31,306 bases of DNA from Opitutia bacterium (lineage in GTDB: Bacteria > Verrucomicrobiota > Verrucomicrobiae > Opitutales > UBA953), in NCBI GenBank assembly GCA_004558035.1, contig SFEJ01000028.1, forward strand, positions 1 through 31,306. Direction: 5' to 3'. Position numbers and translations under genes: made by a program. Of this stretch, positions 1-7,208 are shown in pieces (the stretch's first letter is position 1; every line of letters begins with the position of its first letter). The notes beneath the pieces were generated by a model. That model saw only the letters and a program-made list of their open reading frames with translations, was not told the origin of the DNA and searched no databases.

Positions 1-283
1 TCCCGTGCTCGCGCTCGCGCAGCTGAACCGCGCCCCCGCGAACGCGGACAGACCGCCGCGCGCGAGCGACATGCGCGACAGCGGCGCGCTGGAGCAGGAC
101 GCGGATTTCGTGCTGCTCTTGAGCGAGGCGACGGGACTGACCGAGGAGGAACGGAAGAAAGAGAACTCGCGCGACAAAATGCGGCTACTTGATGTGGCGA
201 AGAACAGGCGAGGCCCTACGGGAACGATGAAGCTTTCGTTCGATTTTATGACCTTTCGCGTGCGGGAAGGAGGCGCCGCATGA
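1..283 (+). CDS. Replicative DNA helicase DnaB-like, C-terminal end (partial, 5' end outside window)
   Basis: This is the tail of a hexameric replicative helicase of the DnaB/RecA-fold family, which unwinds DNA ahead of a replication fork. The frame is open to the left edge, so the GTG at position 5 is an internal Val codon and not a start. Visible signatures are LAQLNR (the DnaB H4 region), then a DMRDSGALEQDADFVLLL segment matching the family's 'DLRESGxIEQDADxVxFL', and near the end VAKNRRGPTGTMKLSFD, matching the usual 'KxRxGPTGxxxLxF' close. The stop overlaps the next ATG (ATGA at 280-283), so it is translationally coupled to the RusA gene. That neighbour suggests a phage helicase rather than the chromosomal DnaB, which is inference. 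Confidence 0.85.
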   Translation, partial: PVLALAQLNRAPANADRPPRASDMRDSGALEQDADFVLLLSEATGLTEEERKKENSRDKMRLLDVAKNRRGPTGTMKLSFDFMTFRVREGGAA

Positions 284-753
284 CCGAATTTTTCATTCCG
301 TGCGTTCCCCCGCGTGCGACGGCGCAGAGCACAACGCAGGTTTTCCGCAAGCCGGACGGAACGATGTTCCTCGGCAAGAACAACCGCGGACAGGCGACGC
401 GCGACGAGCTTTTCCTGCTCTTGCGCCCGTTCGCGCCGAAAACGCCCTTCACGGGCACGCTCCGCGTCGCCGTGGCTTGGCGATACCCCTTCAACAAGGG
501 CGCCCGAAAACGCGATGTTTTGCGCGGCGTCGCGCCCTGCGGCGTGCGTCCGGACTGCGACAATTTGGCGAAGCTCTTTTTGGACTGCATGACGCGGCTC
601 GGCTTTTGGCTCGATGACGCGCAGATTTTCGAGCTCGCATTCTCGAAGCTCTACGCCGCGCGCTCCGGAATTTTCGTGCGCATTGAGGAACAGGCGGAGG
701 CGGAGCCCGTTCCCGCGTTCGCGGACGCCCTGCAGCTGGATCTCGGCTTGTAA
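280..753 (+). CDS. RusA family Holliday junction resolvase
   Basis: The predicted product is a crossover junction endodeoxyribonuclease of the RusA family, 157 residues. These are small dimeric Mg-dependent enzymes, mostly phage-borne, that cut four-way DNA junctions. The diagnostic core is RPDCDNLAKLFLDCM (residues 90-104) followed by GFWLDDAQI (108-116). D92, D94 and D112/D113 match the catalytic acidic residues of RusA, and K98 and K123 match conserved lysines. The N-terminal half (a beta-strand-rich 'FFIPCVPPRATAQ' start) also fits the fold. It overlaps the helicase stop by 4 nt, so one transcript is likely. The pairing of helicase, resolvase and terminase-like gene is typical of a phage replication-to-packaging boundary. 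Confidence 0.85.
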   Translation: MTEFFIPCVPPRATAQSTTQVFRKPDGTMFLGKNNRGQATRDELFLLLRPFAPKTPFTGTLRVAVAWRYPFNKGARKRDVLRGVAPCGVRPDCDNLAKLFLDCMTRLGFWLDDAQIFELAFSKLYAARSGIFVRIEEQAEAEPVPAFADALQLDLGL

Positions 754-772
754 AACTTCCATTTCTTCACAA

Positions 773-1312
773 ATGAAAAACACCATGACAGACGAAACGA
801 AACACGAAAGAAAAACGCTCTGGGAAAGCGTGCTGCTCCCGCGGCTCGACGAAATCGGCGAGCTCTACGGCAAGGGCATGACGCGAAAGCAGATCTGCGC
901 GACGCTCGGCGTCGCCGAAAACACGCTCCGCGCGCACGAAGCGAAGCACAAGGAGCTTGCGGACGTGATGGCGCGTGCCCGCGTGAAGGTCGCCGGAGAC
1001 CTCTGCGGCGCGCTCTACAGGCTCGCCCTCGGCGCCGAGCGGCGGACGATCACGAAGAAAGGCGGCGAGGAAATCGAGACTGTCGAGACGCTCCCGCCGA
1101 ACCTCGCCGCCCTCTCGAAGCTGCTTGAAGTGGTGGCGCCCGAAATTGAATCGGCTCAGCAAAACGAGCAGGCTCTGACCGACGACGAAAAGCGGGAACG
1201 CGCGTGCCGCATTCTCGGCATCCCGAACACGGGACCGAGATCGACGTCTGCGGACGATTTCGAAAACTGGAAGCGGCGGAATGAACTCAACGCTTCCTGT
1301 GGCGAAATTTGA
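773..1312 (+). CDS. Helix-turn-helix protein, phage terminase small subunit-like
   Basis: The product is 179 residues. Residues about 26-60 form a helix-turn-helix (IGELYGKGMTRKQICATLGV, then AENTLRAHE), the arrangement seen in many phage terminase small subunits, which bind the packaging site. It is followed by a helical region (VKVAGDLCGALYRLALGAE) and a charged segment (RRTITKKGGEEIETVETLPPN) that also recurs in that group. I chose the ATG at 773; the ATG at 785 is a close alternative, and neither has a Shine-Dalgarno. The frame is open further upstream, but that part overlaps the RusA gene and looks like shadow. No large terminase follows, so this is either the end of a degraded prophage or a satellite-like element. 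Another HTH regulator is possible. Confidence 0.55.
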   Translation: MKNTMTDETKHERKTLWESVLLPRLDEIGELYGKGMTRKQICATLGVAENTLRAHEAKHKELADVMARARVKVAGDLCGALYRLALGAERRTITKKGGEEIETVETLPPNLAALSKLLEVVAPEIESAQQNEQALTDDEKRERACRILGIPNTGPRSTSADDFENWKRRNELNASCGEI

Positions 1313-1461
1313 GCTTTTTGCGTGCGTCTTACGCGCGCGCCCGCGAGAGACGGGCGAAATTTCCGTTCCGGAGCGAAAAGACGAAGGCGAACCCGCTCCG
1401 GATGCTCCCGCCGCCCTCTGCGCCCCGTGAGCGTGTTCGCCGAAACATTTGCTTCGCTTGC

Positions 1462-1493
1462 TCCCGCCCGTTCCCGCAGGCGGGATTTTTTTT
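1462..1493 (+). terminator. Rho-independent terminator after phage module
   Basis: The stem is TCCCGCC (1462-1468) pairing with GGCGGGA (1479-1485), followed by eight T residues. The loop contains one copy of the CGTTCCCGC word. It would end the transcript that carries the helicase, resolvase and terminase-like genes. Confidence 0.85.
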
Positions 1494-1552
1494 GCCTCGC
1501 GCCGGCGGATCCGCTCCCTTTTTCCCGCAAGAATTTTCCCGTGCGAAATCCT

Positions 1553-1568
1553 CAACAAATGTTTGTTG
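1553..1568. repeat. Short inverted repeat, possible operator
   Basis: CAACAAA and TTTGTTG flank a 2-nt spacer in an AT-rich patch. A dimeric repressor site is possible, but no adjacent gene start supports it. Confidence 0.25.
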
Positions 1569-1650
1569 CTATTTTGTTGTCAAATTTACTGGCAAAAATG
1601 CGTGATTTTAGGGGTATTTCGGCGGTTTTCGCGAAAATCAAAAAGACACG

Positions 1651-1692
1651 AAAAAGCCCGCAATCCCTTTGTTTATGCGGAATTGCGGGCTA
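1651..1692 (-). terminator. Terminator of tRNA-Pro
   Basis: On the minus strand AGCCCGCAAT (1682-1691 region) pairs with ATTGCGGGCT (1655-1664 region), and the stem is followed by TTTTT. It lies 15 nt beyond the CCA end of tRNA-Pro. Confidence 0.85.
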
Positions 1693-1705
1693 TTTGAAGG
1701 TATAG

Positions 1706-1784
<79 letters not shown>

Positions 1785-1805
1785 ACACTCAAAAAGGTAA
1801 GAGCG

Positions 1806-1855
1806 AATAAATCGATTTGTCCGCGGGAACGCAAGCGTTTTTTCAAAAAATTTTC
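1806..1855 (-). promoter_or_regulatory. Promoter of tRNA-Pro with UP-element-like AT block
   Basis: On the minus strand TTGCGT (1829-1834) and TTTATT (1806-1811) are 17 nt apart, placing transcription start about 15 nt before the tRNA. The -35 is part of a TTGCGTTCCCGC copy of the abundant word. Just upstream is an AT-rich block (1831-1855) repeated almost exactly before tRNA-Lys (6911-6937). Confidence 0.65.
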
Positions 1856-1860
1856 GGTGC

Positions 1861-1889
1861 TTGCGGGCGCGCGCGGGAACGCCTTTCAT
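1861..1889 (+). promoter_or_regulatory. Probable pyrC promoter, leaderless type
   Basis: TTGCGG (1861-1866), a 17-nt spacer containing GCGGGAACGC, then TTTCAT (1884-1889), ending 8 nt before the pyrC ATG. No Shine-Dalgarno is present. Confidence 0.45.
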
Positions 1890-1897
1890 GATTCGCC

Positions 1898-2920
1898 ATG
1901 CGAATCGAAATCGAACAAGCGCTCGACATGCATCTGCACCTGCGGGACGGCGACATGCGCCGGCTCGTGACGCCGCTTTCCGCCGCGCATTTTTCCGGCG
2001 CGGTCGTGATGCCCAACCTCGTGCCGCCCGTCGTCGACGCCGCCGCGATGGCCGCCTACCGCGCGCGCGTTCTGGAAGCCGCCGGCGAGAACGCGGGAAC
2101 GTTCGCGCCGCTCATGACGCTTTTCTTCAAGAACCAGACGCCCGCCGAGCTCGAAGCCGCGCGGGCGCAGCCGGGCTTTTTCGCGCTGAAGCTTTATCCG
2201 GCGGGAGCGACGACGAATTCCGACGGCGGCGTCAGCGATTTCGGCGCCGCGGAGGCGACTTTCCGCGCGATGGAGGAGATGGGCGTTCCGCTGCTCGTCC
2301 ACGGCGAGAGCCACGGCTTCGTCATGGACCGCGAGGCCGAATTTCTGCCGACCTACCGCCGCCTCGCGCGCGCGTTCCCGCGTCTGAAGATCTGCATGGA
2401 GCACGTCACCACGGCGGCGGCGCTTTCGCTGCTCGACGAATTCGAGAACGTCTTCGCGACGGTGACGCTGCAGCACCTGCTCATCACGCTCGACGACGTC
2501 GTCGGCGGCATGATGCGTCCGCACCTTTTCTGCAAACCGATCGCGAAGCGTCCCGAAGACCGCGCGGCGCTGCTCGCGGCGGCGCTCGCGGGGCACCCGA
2601 AGCTGATGTTCGGGAGCGATTCGGCGCCGCACCCGCTCCACAAGAAGGAATGCTGCGGCTGCGCGGCGGGCGTGTTCACGGCTCCGCTCGCCCTGCCCGC
2701 TCTGGCGGCGCTTTTCGCGAAGCACGGCGCGCTCGACCGGCTCGGCGATTTCGTCGGCGGGAACGCGCGCCGCATCTACGGCATCCGCACGCCCGCGAAG
2801 AAGGTCGCGCTCGAAGACACGCCGACGCGCGTCCCCGACGCCTACGAGGGCTTCGGTCAGCGCGTCGTGCCGATGTTCGCCGGGGAAACCCTGCCGTGGA
2901 GCGCGACGGCCGCCGCCTGA
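1898..2920 (+). CDS. pyrC: Dihydroorotase (class II, PyrC type)
   Basis: It catalyses cyclisation of carbamoyl-aspartate to dihydroorotate in de novo pyrimidine synthesis, in the cytoplasm. The 340-residue length matches the E. coli type. The binuclear zinc ligands are all visible: H12 and H14 in MHLHLRDG, K98 (the lysine that becomes carbamylated) in LKLYPAGATTNS, H135 in LLVHGE, H169 in CMEHVTT, and D241 in FGSDSAPH. The ATG at 1898 is chosen because it places HLHLRDG at the expected distance from the N-terminus; a TTGCGG/TTTCAT promoter ends 8 nt upstream. There is no obvious operon partner, since panB 70 nt downstream appears to have its own promoter. Confidence 0.95.
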   Translation: MRIEIEQALDMHLHLRDGDMRRLVTPLSAAHFSGAVVMPNLVPPVVDAAAMAAYRARVLEAAGENAGTFAPLMTLFFKNQTPAELEAARAQPGFFALKLYPAGATTNSDGGVSDFGAAEATFRAMEEMGVPLLVHGESHGFVMDREAEFLPTYRRLARAFPRLKICMEHVTTAAALSLLDEFENVFATVTLQHLLITLDDVVGGMMRPHLFCKPIAKRPEDRAALLAAALAGHPKLMFGSDSAPHPLHKKECCGCAAGVFTAPLALPALAALFAKHGALDRLGDFVGGNARRIYGIRTPAKKVALEDTPTRVPDAYEGFGQRVVPMFAGETLPWSATAAA

Positions 2921-2944
2921 TCCGCCGCGGCGTTCAAATTTGTT

Positions 2945-2976
2945 TTAACAAATCCCGTTTTGGCGCATAATGGAGG
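2945..2976 (+). promoter_or_regulatory. Possible panB promoter and Shine-Dalgarno
   Basis: TTAACA (2945-2950) and CATAAT (2966-2971), 15 nt apart, lie in an AT-rich patch after pyrC. GGAGG (2972-2976) lies 16 nt before the panB ATG, rather far for a ribosome site. The two readings (promoter, or promoter plus SD) cannot be separated here. Confidence 0.4.
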
Positions 2977-2992
2977 CTTTCCGTTTTTCAAG

Positions 2993-3757
2993 ATGAAACG
3001 AACGACCAAGACAATTCGGCAGATGAAGGGCTCGGACCAGATCGTCTGCATCACGGCTTACGACGCCGTCACCGCGCGCCTCGCCGACGCCGCGGACACG
3101 GACGTCATTCTCATCGGAGATTCCGTCGGAAACGTCGTGCTCGGTTTCGAAAGCACCGTTCCCGTGACGGCGGACATGATGGCGCACCACACGGCGGCGG
3201 TCGCGCGCGCCCGCCCGAACGCGCTCGTCGCGACGGACATTCCCTTCGGCGTCGCGCACGGCGATTTTTCCGACCTGCTCAAGATCTGCATGCGCCTCAT
3301 GCAGGAATGCGGCGCGGAGGCCGTCAAGATCGAAGGCGGCGCGGAAATGGCGCCGACGGTCGCGCGGCTCACGGCGGCGGGCGTTCCCGTGTGGGCGCAC
3401 ATCGGGCTGCAGGCGCAGAACGTCTTTCAGGAAGGCGGCTACCGCAAATACGGCAAGACGCCGGAGGAGCGCGCGTCGCTGCTCGCCGCCGCGAAGGCGC
3501 ACGAAAAGGCGGGCGCGTTCGCGCTGCTGCTCGAAATGATGCCGTCCGACCTCGCCGCGGAGATCACGCACTCCGTCTCGATTCCGACGATCGGCATCGG
3601 CGCGGGCAAGGACTGCGACGGGCAGATTCTCGTCATGCACGACGTTCTCGGCCTCACGCCGCGCCGCCCGTCCTTCGCGAAGCTCTACTGCGACGCGGGC
3701 GCGCAGATCGTCTCCGCGCTCCGGGCATACCGCGACGACGTGAAGAAAAAAAACTGA
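2993..3757 (+). CDS. panB: 3-methyl-2-oxobutanoate hydroxymethyltransferase
   Basis: PanB transfers a hydroxymethyl group from methylene-tetrahydrofolate to 2-oxoisovalerate, giving ketopantoate, the first committed step of pantothenate synthesis. The protein is 254 residues, normal for the family. Mg- and substrate-binding residues are in place: D43 (ILIGDS), D82 (ATDIPF), K112 and E114 (VKIEGG) and catalytic E181 (LLLEMM). The C-terminal half carries IPTIGIGAG and QILVMHDVLG. The ATG at 2993 gives the usual MKRTTxxIRxMK start; an in-frame TTG at 2960 would add an unlikely extension. panD, later in the pathway, lies at 29530 in this same window, so the two are not in one operon. The stop codon lies at the edge of a 92-bp inverted repeat. 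Confidence 0.96.
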   Translation: MKRTTKTIRQMKGSDQIVCITAYDAVTARLADAADTDVILIGDSVGNVVLGFESTVPVTADMMAHHTAAVARARPNALVATDIPFGVAHGDFSDLLKICMRLMQECGAEAVKIEGGAEMAPTVARLTAAGVPVWAHIGLQAQNVFQEGGYRKYGKTPEERASLLAAAKAHEKAGAFALLLEMMPSDLAAEITHSVSIPTIGIGAGKDCDGQILVMHDVLGLTPRRPSFAKLYCDAGAQIVSALRAYRDDVKKKN

Positions 3758-3848
3758 ACCACGAAGAAACACGAAAGAACACGAAACGCGTTCCCGTCGC
3801 GGAAATCGACTTTCTTCCGTTCGCGTTTTTTCGTGTTCGTTCGTGGTT
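3757..3848. repeat. 92-bp imperfect inverted repeat (AACCACGAA...TTCGTGGTT)
   Basis: Outer arms AACCACGAA (3757-3765) and TTCGTGGTT (3840-3848) match perfectly. Inner arms GAACACGAAA (3777-3786) and TTTCGTGTTC (3829-3838) also match, leaving a central part of about 40 nt. It fills most of the panB-gpsA gap. It may be a dispersed palindromic element or a weak terminator/leader structure. I recall similar CCACGAA/TTCGTGG repeats from related phyla but cannot verify that here. Confidence 0.6.
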
Positions 3849-3889
3849 TTCTCCTTTAGTTTTCCGTTTCCCTCTCTTCCTTTTTTTCC

Positions 3890-4888
3890 ATGACAGCGAC
3901 AATTTTAGGCGCGGGAGCCTGGGGCTCCGCGATGGCGATTCACCTCAACCGCTGCGGGCAGCGCGTGACGCTCGTGCCGCGTCGGCTCGAACAGGCGCTC
4001 GAAATCGCGGGAACGCGCGAGAACCGCGTCTATCTGCCCGGCGTGCCGTTCCCGCGCGACGTCCAGATCGCGCACGTTCCCGCGCCCGCGCTCGCCGAGT
4101 GCGACGCGGTGATTTTCGCCTGCCCGTCGAAGGCGCTCCGCGCGACCGCCGAGCGCGTGAAGGACGCGATTTCGCCGCGCACGCGCATCCTCATCTCGCT
4201 CTGCAAGGGGCTTGAGACGGGGACGCTCCTGCGCCCCGAACAGGTGCTGCGGCAAGTGTTCCCGTCGCTGCCCTGCGGCGTGATTTCCGGCCCGACGAAC
4301 GCGGCGGAAGTCGCGGCGGGCTTCCCCGTCGCCGTCGTCTTCGCGAGCGACGCCCCCGCCGAGCTCGCGGAAAAGATTCAGAGCGAGTTCAGCAACGCGT
4401 CGTTCCGCATCTACCGTTCTTCGGACGTCGTCGGCGTGGAGCTCGGCGGCGCGCTGAAGAACATCTACGCGATCGCGGCGGGCATCTGCGACGGCATGCG
4501 GCTCGGCGCGAACGCGCGGGCGTCGCTGCTCACGCGCGCGCTCGCGGAAATGGGCCGCATCGTCGAGGCCGAGGGCGGGAACGTCGAAACCGTGCGCGGG
4601 CTCAGCGGCATGGGCGACCTCGTCGCGACGGCGACGGCGGACTGGTCCCGCAACCGCGCCTTCGGGCTCGAAATCGGGCGCCGCGGCATCGACGCCGCCC
4701 TGCAGAAGATCTCCGCGGGCAAGAGCGTCGTCGAAGGCTACTACGCGACGAAGAATTTTCACGAATACGCGAAGAACGCCGGCGTTCCCGCGCCTATTCT
4801 GGAATGCGTCCACGGCATCGTCTTCCGCGGCGTAAAGCCGGCGGACGGCATCAAGGCGCTGATGACCCGCGACCTGAAGGCCGAATGA
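3890..4888 (+). CDS. gpsA: Glycerol-3-phosphate dehydrogenase [NAD(P)+]
   Basis: GpsA reduces dihydroxyacetone phosphate to sn-glycerol 3-phosphate, the backbone for phospholipids, in the cytoplasm. The protein is 332 residues. The Rossmann motif GAGAWGSAMA sits at residues 7-16. Catalytic lysines are K106 (LCKGLE) and K190 (ELGGALKNIYAIAAG), and GPTNAAEVA (134-142) and SGMGDLVATATA are further family blocks. The start at 3890 gives the standard very short lead into the nucleotide-binding strand. No Shine-Dalgarno is visible; a T/C-rich tract precedes the ATG. The SpoU methyltransferase gene follows 55 nt later on the same strand and may be co-transcribed. Confidence 0.96.
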   Translation: MTATILGAGAWGSAMAIHLNRCGQRVTLVPRRLEQALEIAGTRENRVYLPGVPFPRDVQIAHVPAPALAECDAVIFACPSKALRATAERVKDAISPRTRILISLCKGLETGTLLRPEQVLRQVFPSLPCGVISGPTNAAEVAAGFPVAVVFASDAPAELAEKIQSEFSNASFRIYRSSDVVGVELGGALKNIYAIAAGICDGMRLGANARASLLTRALAEMGRIVEAEGGNVETVRGLSGMGDLVATATADWSRNRAFGLEIGRRGIDAALQKISAGKSVVEGYYATKNFHEYAKNAGVPAPILECVHGIVFRGVKPADGIKALMTRDLKAE

Positions 4889-4943
4889 GACGCCCGCGCG
4901 GCGCGCGCGTTTTCCCGCAATCCTCCTCAAAAAGAATTTTCCC

Positions 4944-5498
4944 ATGGCACGAGACAATTCCCACTACAACCGCGACGTCGCGATTCTCAAGCACGACGAA
5001 TCCGAAATTCCCGAACTCGTCGAAGCGGCAGGCGAAAACCCGCTAATTCTCGTTCTCGACGGCATTCAGGATCCGCACAACCTGGGCGCGATTCTGCGCA
5101 CGGCGGACTGCGCGGGCGTCGATTTCGTCGTCATCACCAAGCGCCGGTCCGCTCCCGTGACGGAGACGGTGCGGCGCATCGCCTGCGGCGGCGCGGAGAG
5201 CGTGCCGATCGTGCTCGCGAACAATCTGCGCAACGCGCTCGACAAGCTGAAGAACTGCGGCGTGTGGGTCGCGGGAACGTCCGACCACAAGACGAGCCAG
5301 TCGCTCTACAACGCGAATCTGAAGGGGCCGCTCGCGATCGTCATGGGCGCGGAAGGCGACGGCATCCGCCACCTCACGGGCGAGACCTGCGATTTTCTCG
5401 TGCGCATTCCGATGCTCGGCAGCGTGCCGTGCCTGAACGTTTCCGTGGCGACGGGCGTGTGCCTGTTCGAGGCGCTGCGCCAGCGCGGCGTGCGCTGA
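4944..5498 (+). CDS. SpoU/TrmH family RNA 2'-O-ribose methyltransferase
   Basis: This SAM-dependent methyltransferase of the SPOUT (knotted) fold methylates a ribose in tRNA or rRNA. All three family motifs are present: motif 1 LDGIQDPHNLGAILRTADCAG (38-58, with N46 and R52), motif 2 IVMGAEGDGI (132-141) and motif 3 IPMLGSVPCLNVSVATGVCLFEA (155-177). The catalytic domain most resembles RlmB (23S rRNA Gm2251). At 184 residues it is shorter than RlmB because the N-terminal substrate-binding domain is missing; only about 35 residues precede motif 1. The exact target therefore cannot be stated. The start at 4944 is the first ATG in the frame after gpsA and has no Shine-Dalgarno. Confidence 0.88.
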   Translation: MARDNSHYNRDVAILKHDESEIPELVEAAGENPLILVLDGIQDPHNLGAILRTADCAGVDFVVITKRRSAPVTETVRRIACGGAESVPIVLANNLRNALDKLKNCGVWVAGTSDHKTSQSLYNANLKGPLAIVMGAEGDGIRHLTGETCDFLVRIPMLGSVPCLNVSVATGVCLFEALRQRGVR

Positions 5499-5558
5499 AG
5501 CGGCGCGGGCGCGCGGACGCGAAAAAAAAACGTTCCCGCGGCGACGCTTTTCTTCCCG

Positions 5559-5565
5559 AAGGAGG
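5559..5565 (+). promoter_or_regulatory. Strong Shine-Dalgarno AAGGAGG
   Basis: AAGGAGG with a 9-nt spacer sets the start of the lipoprotein gene at 5575. It is the best ribosome site I see in the window and contrasts with the many starts that lack one. Confidence 0.85.
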
Positions 5566-5574
5566 AAAAGCCCT

Positions 5575-6063
5575 ATGAAGTTCGCATTTTTCAAAACCGC
5601 GCCGCTCGCGCTCTTCACCGCCGCGATTCTCGCCGGCTGTTCCAGCAGCCGCTACGCGCGGGAAGTCCCCGGCGCCGACCTGCGCGCCCTCGCCCGCTAC
5701 GAGCTGGACACGACGCTCGGCGAAGAGCGCGTCTCCGGCAGCGCCGAAAGCTCCACGTGGCTGCATTTCATCCCCGATTCGCAGAACACCGCCGACGGCT
5801 ATTTTTCCGACGTCGGCTCGCTCTTCTCGGGGCTTTCGCCGACGCAGTCGCTGGCGCTGCGCGCGGCGGTCGCGGACGCCTGCAGGCGCGCCGGGGCGGA
5901 TTTCCTGCTGCTCCCGCGCTACGACATGGAAACCTCCTCCGCGTGGTTTTTCTACGAATCCGCGAAATGCACCGTGACGGGCTATCCCGTGAAGATCAGC
6001 GGAATCCGCCAGATTCCGGCGCGGGAAGCGGGCGGCGGACAAGGCGGCGCAGGCGGGAAATGA
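5575..6063 (+). CDS. Predicted lipoprotein of unknown function
   Basis: The 162-residue protein starts with a lipoprotein signal peptide: MKFAFFK, a hydrophobic stretch, then the lipobox LAGC with the modified cysteine at residue 22 followed by SSSR. The mature part has no enzyme motif I recognise. A central segment, ADACRRAGADFLLLPRYDMET, followed by KCTVTGYPVKISGIR, resembles small lipoproteins of Bacteroidota and Verrucomicrobiota in which a helix leads to 'GADxLxxPRY' and ends in 'VTGYPxK'. The tail is glycine-rich (GGGQGGAGGK). A perfect AAGGAGG precedes the ATG. Location is probably the outer membrane, periplasmic face; function unknown. Confidence 0.8.
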   Translation: MKFAFFKTAPLALFTAAILAGCSSSRYAREVPGADLRALARYELDTTLGEERVSGSAESSTWLHFIPDSQNTADGYFSDVGSLFSGLSPTQSLALRAAVADACRRAGADFLLLPRYDMETSSAWFFYESAKCTVTGYPVKISGIRQIPAREAGGGQGGAGGK

Positions 6064-6145
6064 CGCGGCCGCGAAACCGCCCGCGCGTTCCCGCCTCGCG
6101 CATTTTTTCGCCGACTTGGCACGCAAATCGCTTTAAGCTTCCGAC

Positions 6146-6721
6146 ATGAACGAACAGAAAATTCTCCATTTTTTCCGCGACGCGCTCATCATCGCCTTCG
6201 GCGTGCTCTTCGCCGCGGTGATTCTCGGGCCGACGCACATCCGCTACGCGAACTTTCTCTCGCTCTTCGTCGTCGCGGTCTTCATCAGTCTGCTCAACGC
6301 CTTTCTGCGGCCGATGCTCATTTCGTTCGCGCTGCCGCTGCTGCTGACGACCTTCGGGCTCGGCGCGGCGGGAACGGGGCTCTTCCGCGCGCGTTCGCTT
6401 CTCGGCGCGCTCGCGCTCTTCGGCGTCGTCTCGGTCTTCGGGCTCTGGATAGTCAACTCCTGCATCTTTTCGCTCGCGAGCTTCCTCGCCGGCAGCAGCT
6501 TCGGCGTCGAAGGCTTCGGCTCGGCGATGCTCGGCTCGGTCTTCACGAGCCTGGCGACGCTCTTCATCTGCGCGTTCTTCGGCATCCGCCGCCGCTCTCT
6601 GCTCGGCGACGTCCTGCGCGGCGGCATGCCGCGACGCGACGACGCGGGAACGCCGCCGCCTCCCCCGCCGCCCCGACGCCGCGCCCCGCGGGAACGCGAC
6701 GACGACGTCATCGACATCTGA
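6146..6721 (+). CDS. Four-helix membrane protein, phage holin superfamily IV (DUF360-like)
   Basis: The 191-residue integral membrane protein has predicted helices near residues 12-28, 37-70 (two, with LLNAFLRP between them), 86-116 and 124-146. The LLNAFLRPMLISFALPL block followed by WIVNSCIFSLASFL and FGVEGFGSAMLGSVF matches the 'Mycobacterial 4 TMS phage holin' family (Phage_holin_4_2), which is mostly chromosomal and of unknown function despite its name. Typical members are about 110-130 residues; this one adds a C-terminal cytoplasmic-looking tail with eight consecutive prolines and Arg/Asp clusters. TAAGCT ends 6 nt before the ATG with no Shine-Dalgarno, a leaderless-type start. Confidence 0.75.
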   Translation: MNEQKILHFFRDALIIAFGVLFAAVILGPTHIRYANFLSLFVVAVFISLLNAFLRPMLISFALPLLLTTFGLGAAGTGLFRARSLLGALALFGVVSVFGLWIVNSCIFSLASFLAGSSFGVEGFGSAMLGSVFTSLATLFICAFFGIRRRSLLGDVLRGGMPRRDDAGTPPPPPPPRRRAPRERDDDVIDI

Positions 6722-6747
6722 CGCGCGCGAACCTCCGTCCCGCCGGA

Positions 6748-6778
6748 CAAAAAAAGAAACCCGCATTTCTGCGGGTTT
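6748..6778 (-). terminator. Terminator of tRNA-Lys
   Basis: On the minus strand AAACCCGCA, a GAAA tetraloop and TGCGGGTTT are followed by a T-run (the A-run at 6748-6755). The stem lies just past the tRNA CCA end and could also serve as a weaker stop for the plus-strand membrane protein gene. Confidence 0.88.
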
Positions 6779-6784
6779 CTAAAG

Positions 6785-6859
<75 letters not shown>

Positions 6860-6908
6860 GTCTTGTTCAAAAAAGAACGAGGTAAACGATGGCATTTATT
6901 TTTCGAAT

Positions 6909-6937
6909 CCGCAAGCATTTTTTCAAAAAAAATTTTC
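6909..6937 (-). promoter_or_regulatory. Upstream promoter block of tRNA-Lys shared with tRNA-Pro
   Basis: GCAAGC, A/G, then a T-run, C, an A-run and TTTTC (6911-6937) repeats the 1831-1855 block with an extra AA. On the minus strand it gives an AT-rich stretch followed by GCTTGCG, offering TTGCGG as -35 (6909-6914). A -10 at 17-nt spacing (CATCGT, 6886-6891) is poor. Confidence 0.5.
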
Positions 6938-6988
6938 TCCCGCGCGGGAACGCCCGCGGGCAAAGGCTTCGCGGACGAAAAATTTCCT

Positions 6989-7017
6989 TTGTCATCCGCG
7001 GGAAACGCTGTTTGAAT
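6989..7017 (+). promoter_or_regulatory. Promoter of small membrane gene and hisS, leaderless type
   Basis: TTGTCA (6989-6994), a 17-nt spacer and TTGAAT (7012-7017), ending 8 nt before the ATG at 7026. Confidence 0.6.
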
Positions 7018-7025
7018 CCGTCGGC

Positions 7026-7202
7026 ATGAACACGAAGCCAGAGCCGCAGAACGACGCGCGCGCCCCCGAAACGGAGCCGAAGCGGCGGCGTCTCCGCGTC
7101 CGCCCGCCGGCGAACGACACGTTCGCCGCGCTGACGTACACGCTCGCGGCGGCGCTGCTTCTGTGCGAATTCATCGCGCTTTTCTGGTTGGACATTTTTT
7201 AA
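7026..7202 (+). CDS. Small single-pass membrane protein (58 aa), upstream of hisS
   Basis: This 58-codon frame begins ATG AAC ACG AAG and ends at TAA 7200-7202. The N-terminal half is hydrophilic and arginine-rich (EPKRRRLRVRPPAND); residues about 34-58 form one hydrophobic helix ending FIALFWLDIF. This N-in, tail-anchored layout with positive charges before the helix looks like a real protein. Support comes from a good promoter (TTGTCA/TTGAAT) ending 8 nt before the ATG, and from hisS starting 6 nt after the stop, which implies co-transcription. I do not recognise a family. Confidence 0.6.
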   Translation: MNTKPEPQNDARAPETEPKRRRLRVRPPANDTFAALTYTLAAALLLCEFIALFWLDIF

Positions 7203-7208
7203 GACGTT

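Noticed and set aside
5..7. GTG as a start for the helicase fragment
   Set aside because: It is the Val codon inside the conserved VLALAQLNR stretch; the gene continues off the left edge.
1309..1705. Open frames that could continue the phage module
   Set aside because: Compositions are arginine/proline-rich noise, and a strong terminator and AT-rich patch interrupt the region.
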